From Ypsolopha sequella (Eukaryota; Arthropoda; Insecta; Lepidoptera; Ypsolophidae), in assembly GCA_934047225.1 (NCBI GenBank), contig OW203984.1:8689201-8753200 (forward strand): a stretch of 64,000 nt of DNA, given 5' to 3'. Below are positions 21,705 to 33,200 of the stretch, in pieces. Within the stretch, counting starts at the first letter, position 1. Each line of letters starts with the position of its first letter. The translations under genes and the position numbers were made by a program. Under the pieces are notes generated by a model. The model ran no database searches. It had not been told where the DNA came from and saw nothing but the letters and a program-made list of their open reading frames with translations.

Positions 21705-22275
21705 TATTTATTCTGAATCATAATCTGTAAGTTCGATATCATCATCATCTCTTCACTTAAATTTATGACGAAGCGATCAGAAACCGAGTCTACGATTTGG
21801 TCTAGCCCCATCATCCGGTCTTCAGTTTTTATAACATGGTTGATGCAGTTTCTACATCTCTCTGGTAATACCAAATTCAAACCTTCGAGAAATAAGTTTT
21901 AACGTCTTTTAACTTATAAGTTTTGTTGTGTCTTGCGACGTGCTCCTACACCTGTGCCCACACGAGCTCAATTGGGTTGAGCTCGCAGTGGTACAGCGGT
22001 AGTCTCAAAATGGTGACGTTCTGTTCTCTGCCCATTTCGTCTATCACATATCCGTTGTATAAATGTTTATACGGCTCTCGATTAAATCACTTTTCGTTGA
22101 AGTTTTTGAGAAACTAATATTTTTGTTTTTCATCCAATCCACTATTCTGAGTTTTTTCCAATTCATATTCGGGAAGGAATCAATTTTTCTTGTATCCAGT
22201 GGTTGAGGTGAATTCAAAACACTTGTAGTGTCTTCATCTCCTTGCAAACGTTCACCAGCATCAGGTGCCTGAGCA
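21705..22275 (-). pseudogene. IS630/Tc1-superfamily DDE transposase remnant
   Basis: Minus-strand reading across frameshifts gives MNWKKLRIVDWMKNKNISF, then YNGYVIDEMGREQNV, then TILRLPLYHCELNPIELVWA and a C-terminal acidic IELTDYDSE. The LPxYHCxLNPIExxWA block is the last conserved region (third catalytic acid) of DDE_3-type endonucleases, widely seen in insect genomes. Frame breaks (near 22115) and an early stop show it is dead. The N-terminal DNA-binding part was not found. Confidence 0.7.
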
Positions 22276-22414
22276 ACAAAAACGTAACTGGACTATTTAA
22301 AAAATTGTACTTAGCGCAGACACACATCCGAGCAACCTGAGGGTGTAAATCGAATGATGCAATGAGCGCACGCTTAAACAAAATGGCGTCACCTAGACAA
22401 TTTCTTGTTTTTAG

Positions 22415-23247
22415 GGTTCCGTAGTACTTAAAAGGTAAAAGGAACCTTTACGGTGAGACTCTGTTGTCCGTCCATCCGTATGTCACAGCCTCATAACTTT
22501 AGCACCGTAAAATATACATACAAGAAATTTGGCACAAAAATAGCAAAAATTTGCCCACATAACACGGTGTAAAAAAAATATGAAAAACTTTAAATTGTTC
22601 AAAATATTTCCAAAACAAAAGGGAGAAAAATAAAAAGTATTATCCTAAAAACACAATATGAGTATCAAATTGTAGATATTAAAAAGTTGATTGTCATATA
22701 CTTTTACTGTATTTATAGGCACTGGTTTCAAGAAATCTTTAAAAAACCCCGAAAATATGTATGTCCCCCCCCCCCCCCTTATCTCCGGAACTGGTAGACC
22801 GAAAAATATAAAAAAAATGTCAATTATAGATCATAACTGGCCAATTACAGGAAAACTATAGCGATAAAAAAAATTCGGCACTAATCAGAAATACAAAAAA
22901 AGAAGTAAAATAAATAAAAAAAATATTTTATAAAAATACAATATGGGTATCAAATTATAGGTATTAAAAATTTAATCGTAAAAATATATAATGTTATCAT
23001 ATTTACTGACACTGGTTTCGAGAAATCTTTAAAAAACCCCAAAAATATGTATGTCCCGCCCCCTTATCTCCAAATCTGTTGGACCAAAAAATATGAAAAA
23101 AAATCATGGTAATATGTGTTTACGAAAAGAGTACAGGAAAAATAAAGCGGTCGAGAACTTCAGGAAAAAAAATGACAAAATTAAATTTATCATCCACAAT
23201 ATGGAACCCTAGGTATGCGAGTCTGACTCGCACTTGGCCGGTTTTTT
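22415..23247 (-). repeat. CCGGCCAAGTGCGAGTC-type repeat, copy 3, with internal duplication
   Basis: Opposite orientation to copies 1 and 2: tttagggttccgtagtactt at the left, cgagtctgactcgcacttgg then ccggttttt at the right. A block of about 285 bp (cactggttt..agaaatcttt, then aaaaacccc and atatgtatgtccc) occurs twice, near 22725 and 23010, so this copy is internally duplicated. Includes an 11-C run at about 22769. Confidence 0.8.
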
Positions 23248-23777
23248 AAACTAGCAACATTGAGTGTATGTTACAAGCGCTAAGTGAACGTTATGGCTCC
23301 TTTAACACGTTTCTCCTCGCTCCGCTTAGATTCTTCCATCGTCGCACCTATTTTTGACTTTTTGTGAAATAAAGTAAAAAATAGACAAAAGTAAAAAAAA
23401 AAGAAATGTGACTGACGTGAACTTGACGTGGTTATCAATACCTGCGGAGCTAGCATGCCAGTTTAGACTTTTTTCTCTCTCGACTTGTCTCTCGGTTCTC
23501 GAGTCTACAGATTTCTCTTCTTGTCGAACATGGGCAATTGTCTCGACAGACAAGATTCAATCGAGAGAATTTTGTCGTTATCTCGATTTCGTTCATTCTT
23601 CGGTTAGCACCGGTTTTCTCTTTGGTTGGTAATTTTGTCTACGGGAGGTTGAAGTAGGCTGTGATTGGTCAATCAACTGTCAAGAGAAGGATTTATTTAA
23701 AATTGCTTTGCAGACGCTTACGTTACTATACTCTTTGCTTCAAACGAATACATAGTAAAGACAAATTATTTAAAAGG

Positions 23778-25609
23778 ATGCAAGATAAAACGCCAAGAAA
23801 ACTGTAAGTAAAGCGTATGTAGAATGAGATCCTTTAACATCGAATGACGATAACAATTTTGTCCATCTGTTTTAGGCTTAGGTCTACAAAAACGCAAATA
23901 GCGATGCTGGTTGACTATATGTCGACCCATCCGCACTTGGCTAATGGTGAATTCACCGGCCCTCTTGGGGCGAGGCGTATGGAGGACGAATGGCTCAAGG
24001 TCAAGAGCCTTCTGCGGGAATATGGGCCAGATAAGTCCGTAAAACAATGGATTTTGGTAAGTGTTTGATGTAACAACTAAAAACATTGGCGGATACAAAA
24101 TGAGTGGGCATGCCCCCCCCCAAAACACTCAGGAATTCGATAAATTTTACTTAATGATTTGGGTACCTACACTTTTACTCATCATAGGTAAATATAGTTT
24201 TGCCAAAAGAACCTCAAGATGCAAGGTGCTTCTGAATCCGAGAAGATAATCCTGTATCCGCCCATGACTAAAAATACTTTATTATGAATAACTAATAAGG
24301 CCTGTACATGTTATTTGCAGACATGGAGAGACTTGAAAAAAAAAGCTCGGGAGGACAACGCTAGAGCAGCCCAAGGGAGAGCGAGCACGGGCAACAACAG
24401 GACAGTCCCAGAAGTGCCTGAAAATTCATTAAAAATACTGAACACAATAGGGTTTGAATGCTCTATAGGCTCTGGTGCTGAAGAATCACCGATTGGTCAT
24501 GTATGTAAAACTTTGGTCTTTGATTGAATGATTTTATTTCTTTGGTTTGGTTTTTCTGTTTATAATTTATCATTCTTATGCAGGTACCATTGAACCCTAC
24601 TTTGAGACTCACTTCCCTGCCAACATTTAACTTCGCACCCCCAGCTCCAAGCTTTTCAAACCAGCATGCCTTCCCCACTGTGCCTACAACTTCTACCGTC
24701 ACAAGTCAATCTGCACCTTACACTCAGGGGCAGGCTTGTGACGAAGTATTTTATGTTTCCCATCCTGACCCTCCTACTATCCCTACTGACAGTTTGACAG
24801 ACAGACAGGATCCAGAGAGCCCTTCCTTCGAAAATATTAATCATGCTGATGTCCGCTCCCGCACTGAACCCAGTCCCCAAGATCAAGATCATGGTGTTGT
24901 CTGTGACTCCCGCACTCCACGCAGTTCCCGAGCTCGAGGTGTTGGTCATGGTGGTGGTCATGGTGGTGGTCGTGGTGGTAGTCATGGTGGTGGTCGTGCT
25001 GTGGTTCCAAACGACTTCACAGCATTACAACAAGAGGCCAACCAACTACAGAAAGCAACGAATAATCTGCTAGAAGTAATACCCACTTGCTATCTTGTGC
25101 TATACATATACAAGGTGAATTTGTGAACATCGTCCAAATTCATACTTGTGATCAGCGTCATGATCCAATAACGATTTTTGTAAAATTCATAAAATGAAAT
25201 TTCGACTCCCCATAGTAATTCACTCAGGACTGGGAGTAAATTACTATGGGAAGTCGAAATTTCATTGTACGATTTTCACAGTCATTGTTATCGATTTGTG
25301 ATGCTGATTACTTACCAAGCATCCAGTATGAATTTGGACGATGATCAAAAAGTCACCTTGTATAGGTACCTCTAACCTATTCCATGTATTTTTTTAACAT
25401 AATCTGAGATTAGAAGACTCACATCCTTCATTTATAATATTCTATTGGAATGCTGGTTAAATAAATAAATCTAATAATACAATAATAGTAATAACCCCCT
25501 AACTTGCTTTCAGGGCATATCATCAGCTTTATCGGAGCGTAATGCGCTTATAAGAGAGCAGAACTCAATTCTATTGCAACGTAATAGAATTTTAAAAAGA
25601 AATAGGTAA
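23778..25609 (+). CDS. Harbinger Myb/SANT-like DNA-binding protein
   Basis: Five exons (23778-23803, 23876-24056, 24321-24500, 24584-25075, 25514-25609) with GT-AG borders and consistent phase give 324 residues. In PIF/Harbinger elements this partner protein binds transposon ends and brings the transposase to the nucleus and the DNA. Residues about 10-85 form the trihelical Myb/SANT-like domain (MLVDYMSTHPHLANGEFTGP, then WLKVKSLLREYG and WILTWRDLKKKARED). The middle is Pro/Ser/Thr-rich. A Gly/His/Arg repeat (GGGHGGGRGG type) follows near residue 255. The end is a predicted coiled coil (LQQEANQLQKATNNLLE through RNALIREQNSILLQRNRILK). AATAAA at 25669 lies 10 bp before the transposase stop, so the 3' ends must overlap. 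No internal stop was found, so the frame is intact. Confidence 0.85.
25111..25360. mobile_element. TA-flanked fold-back MITE, family B copy 1 (in Harbinger intron)
   Basis: The tips caaggtgaattt and aagtcaccttg are flanked by TA on both sides. Internally it has a strong palindrome (ccatagtaattcactcagga, then a tgggagtaaattactatggg mate). It sits in the last intron of the Myb/SANT-like gene, 35 bp after the donor. A second copy is at 46025-46284. Confidence 0.85.
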
Positions 25610-25683
25610 TTAAAGTGAGTATAAGTTTGTACTTAAACTTGGGATATTAAATTAAACTGTTAAGAAGAAATAAAAATACAAAA

Positions 25684-28570
25684 TTATCTAAAATATGTAT
25701 TTATAATTAAATTTCTTTTTTGTTGTCCCCGTCTTAGTGCAGGCCCTCCAGGTGGGTCCAGGGCTTGTGGGGCAGGCTCGGCTTCATCTTCAATGGGCAA
25801 TGCCTCGAGAGGAACCCTAGAAAATGAATATTGCATTACCATCTTTAACATTGTTTATCGTTGATGTGTGATACATGAAATAATATTCAGGTTGTTTTTT
25901 TTGCTGGACTATACTAAGTATTTTCCTTGAAGGTTTATAATATGGTATTAACAAAATAAAGGTCCCCGGTAAGATTTTACTTTGGTTCCTATTTCCCCGT
26001 ACTGGCCCAGTTAAAAAACACACTATATACTGAAATAGCATGCATGGCAAATATAAAATGTCAAATACCTATAATGAAGCATGATATTATATAATACTGC
26101 ACAAGTTGTCGTCAGCAGTGAGGCCTTATCAGGTGCATAGTGGAGGGCACGGTCTATACCCAAGCACCTAAAAGTACCCTTGAGGTAGCCATTCGTAAGC
26201 TCAACCACATTGCGCACCTGACAGTGCCATTTAGTGTACCTCTCCTCTGGGCTATCAAGCTGAGCATTCATCACAGGCGTCATCAGCCAAGGCTCTAGAG
26301 CATATCCAGAGTCACCTGCAAAATATATTTAATGTATTTTTTTTTACAGGTTTGACTGGCCATCTGTAATAATTTTATAAGAATGAAAGAAAAGCCAAGA
26401 TTTTATATAAGAAAAAAAAAACCAGCCAGTAAATAGAAGAAAAGTATATATTTTTACAGTCAGCTTTTTAATATCTACAATTTGATACCCATATTGTATT
26501 TTTAGGATAATATTTTTTATTTCTCTTACTTTTGTTTTGGAAATATTTTGAACAATTTTAAATTTTTCATATTTTTTTTACACCGTGATATGTGGGCAAA
26601 TTAATGCTATTTTTGTGCCAAATTTCAAGTCTTTATCTTTAACGGTGCTAAAGTTATGAGGCTGTAACATACGGACGGATGGAGAATGGAGTCTCATTAT
26701 AAAGGTTCCTTTATATGTGATATTTTCCTTACATGTAGGAATGAATGTGGTAAATAATATAAATCTAATTTTGTAATTGTCCTTTAATGTATCATTTTAT
26801 GTTTCATTTAATATTTTATAATTATGTCATATATGATTTGTACATAATCTTTCTTTTTTTTGACATTATGATAATCGTTTTGTAATAAACCATAATTAAT
26901 TAATTTCACTGAATTGAATGTAATATTTTTAATTTGAATAATTATTTTTTGATTTAAGTATTTTAATGTATGAATAAGCTTAACTTACCTACCTGCAATA
27001 ATAAATTGATTGATGGATAACTTTAAGTATGTGATGGGCAAACTGAAAACCAGCGCTGTAAAGTTGCTAGCAACTTTCAGCAAATGCTGAGTTTGTCCCA
27101 TTTTGTCGCATATTAATCGTAATTATTGTTTAATTATTGATTTAATGTTGTGGCAAATAAATATATTTCTATTTCTATTCTATTTCTTAAATTTTGTACC
27201 TTTTAGGTACGGAACCCTAAAAACAATTTTTTTTAGATATTATGTAAGTACCTATAGATATTGTAACTTTTTAATAAAAACATTATTATATATTTTTTTA
27301 TTATTTACATAGGTACCTACCTAGTTACAATTAAAGGTACCAAAAACTTACCCAACAGATAATAGTTTCCAATCCTCAATTCATCCAGTCTCACTAATTC
27401 CTGTTTCACATTAGAGTTATTGAAAATGAACTGATCGTGAACACGTCCTGGAAAGCGGCTGTTCACGTTCAGGATTCTGCAGTCTGCATCCACTACCTGA
27501 AATATTAGGGAACATTAAATACCCATGGTAACTTAAAAATATAGGCTCCTAAATTTTCTATTCTTACACCACTAGCTTAAATAGTTAAAATGAAGTCATA
27601 ATTTTATATCTTACTAATTGTGTGTTCAGGGTATGAATCCATTTTCTATTCAACTACTGAACATGCTGGACACCAGAAGGAGGAAATATTTTGACATGGG
27701 TACAATCTACAGCCCCCAAGACATCAGGCAGACCATGCTTTTGCCGGAACCCTTCAGCAACTCTTCTTCTGCTTTCTTCATCGCCAGGAAAAATCACCCA
27801 CAGTGGCAAAAGTCTAAAAAACAAATCAGTATTTGTAAACAAACTTAGTAGTAAAGATTCAAAATGAGTTGGAAACATTCTTTAAAAACGTAGTAAAATA
27901 GCATATTACTTCTAAGACAAGCACTAATTTTCAATAAATAACATACTTTGCGACCACCGCAGTAGTAAACTGAGCCAAATATTTACTGACTGTGGTCTGT
28001 GCAACACACAAACCATGGTCTTGGCCAGTTCCTCTCTGGTAGCTGCCATCACCCAGTAAATGGACAGAAGTCAGTACCTAGAAACATTTTTTTGATTTTA
28101 AAAACTAGTTGCTGTGCTCAGTGCCATCATAACAAATTATGGAACATAACCTACATACATATACTCTCGCTTGTCTCCCAGAAGGGTTGGCAGAGACTAC
28201 AGATTCACATCTGCTACGATCCTGAGATACCTCTTTCGCCTCTTCCACAACCATCAATCTAGTCACACAAGTCCTTCTATTCCGGGTATTTTTGACACTG
28301 CCCTTCTGCAATATGGCATCAATGGTCAATCGAATATCTTACCTTAATATGGACTGGTAAGCCATCTCGAGTATTTATCGGCTGTAGCTCCTCTCTGAGT
28401 TCATCGCACAAGTATAGCGCCATTGGTTTTGTTATCCGGAAAATGTGCCGAAATTCATTTTCCGGGAACTCAAATGGGTTTGCATGATCCCGCAAAGTTC
28501 GGCGATGCAACTTCCTACGTTCTTTTTCAGCGCGCAGCGCGAGTAGATAATTATAATAGGCATTTGCCAT
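25684..28570 (-). pseudogene. HARBI1-type Harbinger transposase with one in-frame stop
   Basis: Six exons on the minus strand: 28343-28570 (ATG at 28570), 27947-28077, 27615-27813, 27352-27496, 26069-26315 and 25684-25816. All GT-AG borders agree in phase for 361 codons, close to the usual 350 or so of HARBI1. The catalytic triad is readable: D in LPDVLGAVDCTHV (exon 3), D in FPGRVHDQFIFNNS (exon 4) and E in RNVVELTNGYLKGTFRCL (exon 5). The helix-turn-helix region is at the N-terminus. A single TAG at 27654-27656, between the first and second catalytic residues, interrupts exon 3; the following residues (LNRKWIHTLNTQ) stay in frame. So it is broken by one nonsense codon rather than by extensive decay. 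It could also be a sequencing error. Confidence 0.85.
26407..27216 (+). repeat. CCGGCCAAGTGCGAGTC-type repeat, copy 4, split by a LINE tail
   Basis: In the fourth intron of the transposase gene. It runs from aaaaaaaaaaccagccagta to the cggacggatggag tract near 26722, and its far end (taggtacggaaccctaaaaa) reappears at 27206-27225. The intervening 26725-27200 ends in a ttctatttctattct run like a LINE 3' tail, so it is a nested insertion. Confidence 0.65.
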
Positions 28571-28915
28571 TTCCAAAAATAAAACTAAATTCTGTTAAGA
28601 AAACGACAAATTGTCTCGGCACGCTCCTCGTCGACGAGAAAATTGAAGAATTATGTCTCGAACCTATCGTCAAAAGAAGAGAAAAATTCATGTGCATGCT
28701 AACAATATAGAGAAAAATTTGATTTCGTTCATTCGGTTTATCTCTAAAGCTGTCAAAAGTAGACAAAACAAGATCCCATGTTCGCGATTGTAGAGACGAG
28801 ACGTTTCTCGCAGCGATGGTCACGTGATATAGGTTTCCTGTGTTTTCATTGGTCAAACGCATAATCGAGAGACAAAACTTCTCGATTCATTTCATCTATG
28901 CTAGGGGCGCTGGTG

Positions 28916-30270
28916 CTCTATCATTGTACCAACGACTCCATATTTAATGTGACAAATCAAATGAACATAACTTAATCACATGATCTCCGGCATCTGTATA
29001 GAATGTGCTGGCAAGCTGTGCACGTCATCAGTCAATTCGCATAGATTAAAATATGTTAAGGTGTGTTAATTCGAAAACCATTTCGAGATTTAGGTTTAAT
29101 AAGCCGTATTTTAGAACTTTTGTTCTGAAAAACCTCATGATGATAAATATTTTTACGAAAAAGCTTGCAACTTTCATTTGACCTTCGTGTGACGTCACTT
29201 GACTGAAGGCTGTATAGAAATGTGTCGCTTGCCATCAAGTTAAAAAATATTACTGTCAGAGTCACAGAACAGAACATGAAGTCCATGTCTGGGTCACAGT
29301 ATAAATATAACTGAACGCAGTAAGTGTTGCTGTCTTGTTACGAAATCCCAGATTGATCGGTTAATTTTATTTGTTATGAAGTAATGCATTATTAAAATAA
29401 ATATAATTTTTGATGACAACAATTTCTGTGATGGATTAATATTGACAATCATACATGAGAGATACCAAATATAATTATGTATGTATGTATGTATATATGA
29501 ATTGTTGTGTGTTTGTCCGACCATAACTCGGATATCGTTGATTTGAATTTTTAAGTTCGAGCCAAATCGGTCAAGATCGAATCGCGAGTTCATAGTTCGG
29601 GGCGAACTACTAGTTTATTTGCCTTTTAAAATTTAATAACCAAGATGGTAGGGCGTTAAATTTCAGCCAAATATACGTCACGTTATTAATAGGCACCTCT
29701 TGTGACTAACAAAGTACAGTTTCGGTTTTTTTTGCAGACGTTGGTATATAACACTCAACATAGTTTCGTTGTTGTTGTTGTTTGATTTTTTATTGCCAGA
29801 TGTAGCAATATAGTACTCTGTGGGTGACAGATTTTTTTTTTACAAGCAAGGCAAAAGTCCGCATTCAGTATCAGGCCTAAAAGGAGTCATGTGACGTAAC
29901 ATCCGGAAATTCTTTAAAAAATCATAAATAAATAATGACTAATTTAAATACCATATTATTGAAAACTATGATCTAAAAGCGCGTAAATTCTCTAAAAAAG
30001 AATTAAAAAGAAAAACTTTTTTTAATTAAGCTACGCGAATTGTACGATATCGATGTAGTCAGCACTAGCGGAAAATGGCAACATTTGAGCTTTTCGACCT
30101 ATCAAAAAAGTTGTCTCACGGATTTTGGCGTTTAAGGTGTTTTTGAAATATACAAATTTAATAAAAATTTAAAAATAAATAATAACTCAAGTCAAGCTAG
30201 CTTTTTAGAAGAGCTAAGCGAGGCATTTAAATACATACCTAGGTACTTTTAAATAAAAGCACGAAAAGGA
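28916..30270. other. Repeat-filled intergenic DNA
   Basis: 29055-29290 repeats at 41764-41960 (gttaaggtgtgttaattcga and following); 29880-30010 pairs with 42055-42180, so these look like two halves of one larger dispersed element. 29490-29615 shares its sequence with 8750-8910. Probably contains the promoter of the plus-strand gene at 30271, but no element was recognised. Confidence 0.5.
29055..30010. repeat. Long dispersed repeat, copy 1
   Basis: Starts aaggtgtgttaattcgaaaa and includes agccgtattttagaa, aacctcatgatgat and cttcgtgtgacgt. The second half (gtgacgtaacatccggaaat, cataaataaataatgact) matches 42065-42150. About 1 kb here versus 0.4 kb in copy 2, because a LINE/SINE-tail fragment lies inside. 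Confidence 0.65.
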
Positions 30271-33200
30271 ATGTCTGCTAAGGACCCAGATGAAAATAAC
30301 CTTAAAGTTCATGTAGAGTATTGGTTAGTAATAATATGTTAAACTGACGGTTGGCGTGTAGATAAGAGGACACTATGGGAAAGGAGACTGAAAATAAGTA
30401 CTTTATCGTGTCACCTATTGATACTCAGACCTAACTTACGGTTGAACAATAAGCAAGCATGTATCCAAGGGGGGGATAGTTGGAATCTATCCCTCTGAAA
30501 TCTAGCATAACTTACACGGGATGGGACAAGTTCAGCATCATTATTTGGGCAAAAATATTGGCAAAACATTAAGGGAGCAGAGTACAGTCCATGGTGTGGC
30601 AAAGTGGATGAATATAGAAAAGAAACCATTGGTAATTATGAAAGTTCAGGATGCATCCTAACTGCTTTTTTTTCGACCGTCAGCAAGTTAAGTAATTGTA
30701 TATATTGTGGTATGTTTATCCTGCCTGTTGCAAAGAGTCATTGGTTGAGCAATAATTTTCATGCTTATAAATATAATATCTTTATAAATATAACATGGAG
30801 GACAAACGGCTGACTGGACTTGTTCTAACAACCATTAATTCAGCATTAACGCCAGATCCTGAAGCCATACTTGATGCAATGGCATTAAATTTTTCAGTTT
30901 CTTTGGCAAAGTTATTTATAATGATTGGTGAAGTATGTGGTTTCATTTAAAGATAGCAGGCTATTTAGACCTGGTAAATTAAAAAACCCAATTATCTAAA
31001 TGTTGCGGGCAGATTGTAAAGTATGAAATCAAAAGTCAAAAATACAGCGACAACGGGCGAAGCTTGTTAGATTTACATATAAATAAATTTGGAAAGCAGA
31101 ATGAAGTGGAGTGGAGCAAGACGACTCGACCCTCCTAGTTTTGGCAGAAATATGATATGCCCAATTCTAAAATGCGCAGACAACGTATACACACCAAGTT
31201 GAAGTAGTTTTGTATAGGTAGTTAAGAGCGGTTTTGCAGCCCGATAGTGAAAAACCACCTTTTTCTTATAAATTGAAACAGAACTCTTAAATTCAAAATT
31301 CACTCAATAGTTATTCAACAAAATTTTATTTCCTATGTATTGTGTATGCTGCCATCGCAAAGTTTCCTTTGATTTCTGTAAAATAGAATTTAAAAAATTT
31401 GAATTGAACTTGAACAAATCCAAGTTCGAGTGATCACTTCCCCACTTAACCTCCTGGGACCCTGTGTGCTCATATGATGGCATAAACTTTAATAAAATCA
31501 AGTTTTAAATTCTAATTTACAGAATTGTAGTTCTATTGCAATTAAGTAGAATTTCAAGGCTTGTATTTAAAAAATTTCCATGTTCTAATTTACAGAAACC
31601 AATGGAAATTTTGCAATGGCAGCATACACAATACATAGGTAATAAGGTTTTGTTGAATAACTATTGAGTGAATTTTGAATGAAGTGTTCTGTTTTCATTA
31701 TTTAATTAGAAAAAGGCAGGTTTTTCACAATCTGGCTGCGAAACTGCTGTTAATGCTCATCATAATTATTTGTCTAATTTCAGTGGAGTTTGCGACTATG
31801 GTGGACATTGTTTGGCTCTGGCAAATAAAATAAGAGAACAAACCCCCGGTGCCCTGGTGTATTGCAAGCGTGGAAGACAAGGTACTGTTGTACATAAGTA
31901 ATTATTATATATTATGAGGGTGCATGCAGGTGTAAACCATGTTCCACTCCAACAAGGCTAAAAACATTGGTGGCCCGCCCTGGTGCTACATGTAGCGTCA
32001 CGGTTTATGAGGTCTGACCTTGACAGCGCTATTCATTTTTTCTCTATCGCACTTAGTAATTTTGTACGCGAATGAACACAAGCGCGAGTCCCCCACCACT
32101 TTCGCCGAGCAGTCAAAAATCGTGCCGCGATCTGTACCCATTCTGTGAGTGTAGGTTGGAAGGGATAGAGTTACGCGATAGAAAGAGAGGCACTGAAGTA
32201 GCCACTCAATGCTGTTCGAGCTGAATTGTACTTTATTGCTGCGGGACGAGAGTAGCTTTTTTTCAAGTTTCTTTGAACATTGGATCTTCTGTACGTATAG
32301 GCTGGCAAATTTAAACACGGTGTTATACCCATGAGTATGAACAACTTTTACAATGGGGCCAACCAACCACGAACTCGACCAAAATGTATGAAACAGCCCA
32401 TTTATTTTTTGCGTTTTCAGGTTTGACCCCAAAGTAAAAGTTGTTCATATTAATGGGTAGAACACCCCGTTTACAGAAAACGGTTATCATTTTAGCATTC
32501 TGTAATAAATGTACCTAATAATAAAAAGTACCTATTAAAAAAGTCGTAGGTACATCGAATATTTTTGCGAAATTTTAAATGAAATGGGTTTTTAGTAGGT
32601 ACCTTTATACCGAGGCCAAAACTAAAATTTTTAGAATTTTGTCTGTCTGTGTTTGTTAATACAGTCGAAAAGACACCCGCCTGTCTAGTTTTAAAACCTT
32701 GTTGCTTGCACGTGGCGATTTCAATTAGCCCCGCCTTTTATTTTGTTGACTAATGAAAGTTTATGAGAGACATTTTTTATGGCGTTTTCGGGTCCACCAG
32801 ACTTCATTAGTCAAAGTTCATGGTTGAGCGTGGATGACTATTGGCAGACTAAAACTGGCAAGGCGGGGCTAGCGGAAGATGCCGCGAACCACTGCATACA
32901 AAACCAGCTCTTAAGGTGGACAGGCGGGAATCTTGTCGACTGTACATATTCCGTTTTAACTCGAGAACCACTCAACAGGTTTGGATGCGGTTTGTGTTGA
33001 TAAAAAACCGCCAAGCTTTCGCCGGGGCAAAGATTGAAACATACAATATCCCTGGACCACTCTATGAGTACAACAGACAAAAAATAACTGTATCTAATAA
33101 CATAAAATATTACTTATCCTTGTCATCACAGTTTCCTTTATTCTTGTTCACAAATTTTGCTGGAGGAATACTTATAAAATAACAAAGACAAAATAATTTA

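Larger units (their letters stand above)
23445..28915. mobile_element. PIF/Harbinger DNA transposon, two genes
   Basis: A Myb/SANT-like gene on the plus strand and a HARBI1-type transposase on the minus strand converge, their stops 74 bp apart. This is the standard PIF/Harbinger layout. Imperfect terminal inverted repeats are visible: left acctgcggagctagcat (about 23444-23460), right complement accagcgcccctagcat (about 28895-28911). Inside each end, tctcg/cgaga pentamers cluster: six at 23470-23590 and seven at 28605-28885. The exact boundary and 3-bp target duplication could not be fixed. The 25111-25360 and 26407-27216 inserts show it is not recent. Confidence 0.8.

Noticed and set aside
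24656..24985. Minus-strand frame rich in Thr/Met
   Set aside because: Shadow of the Gly/His/Arg repeat of the Harbinger Myb/SANT-like gene.
30271..30323. Selenocysteine (SelW) reading of the Rdx protein
   Set aside because: The redox motif is CGVC with ordinary Cys codons and there is no in-frame TGA, so no selenocysteine machinery is implied.
30795..30953. 50-codon plus-strand frame starting ATGGAGGACAAACGG in intron 1 of the MIEN1-type gene
   Set aside because: Codon use looks gene-like and a GTGAAG donor follows, but no partner exon or homologue could be named.
31998..32432. 144-codon minus-strand open frame
   Set aside because: Overlaps a fold-back element; its second half is the complement of the repeated arm, with no splice or domain support.
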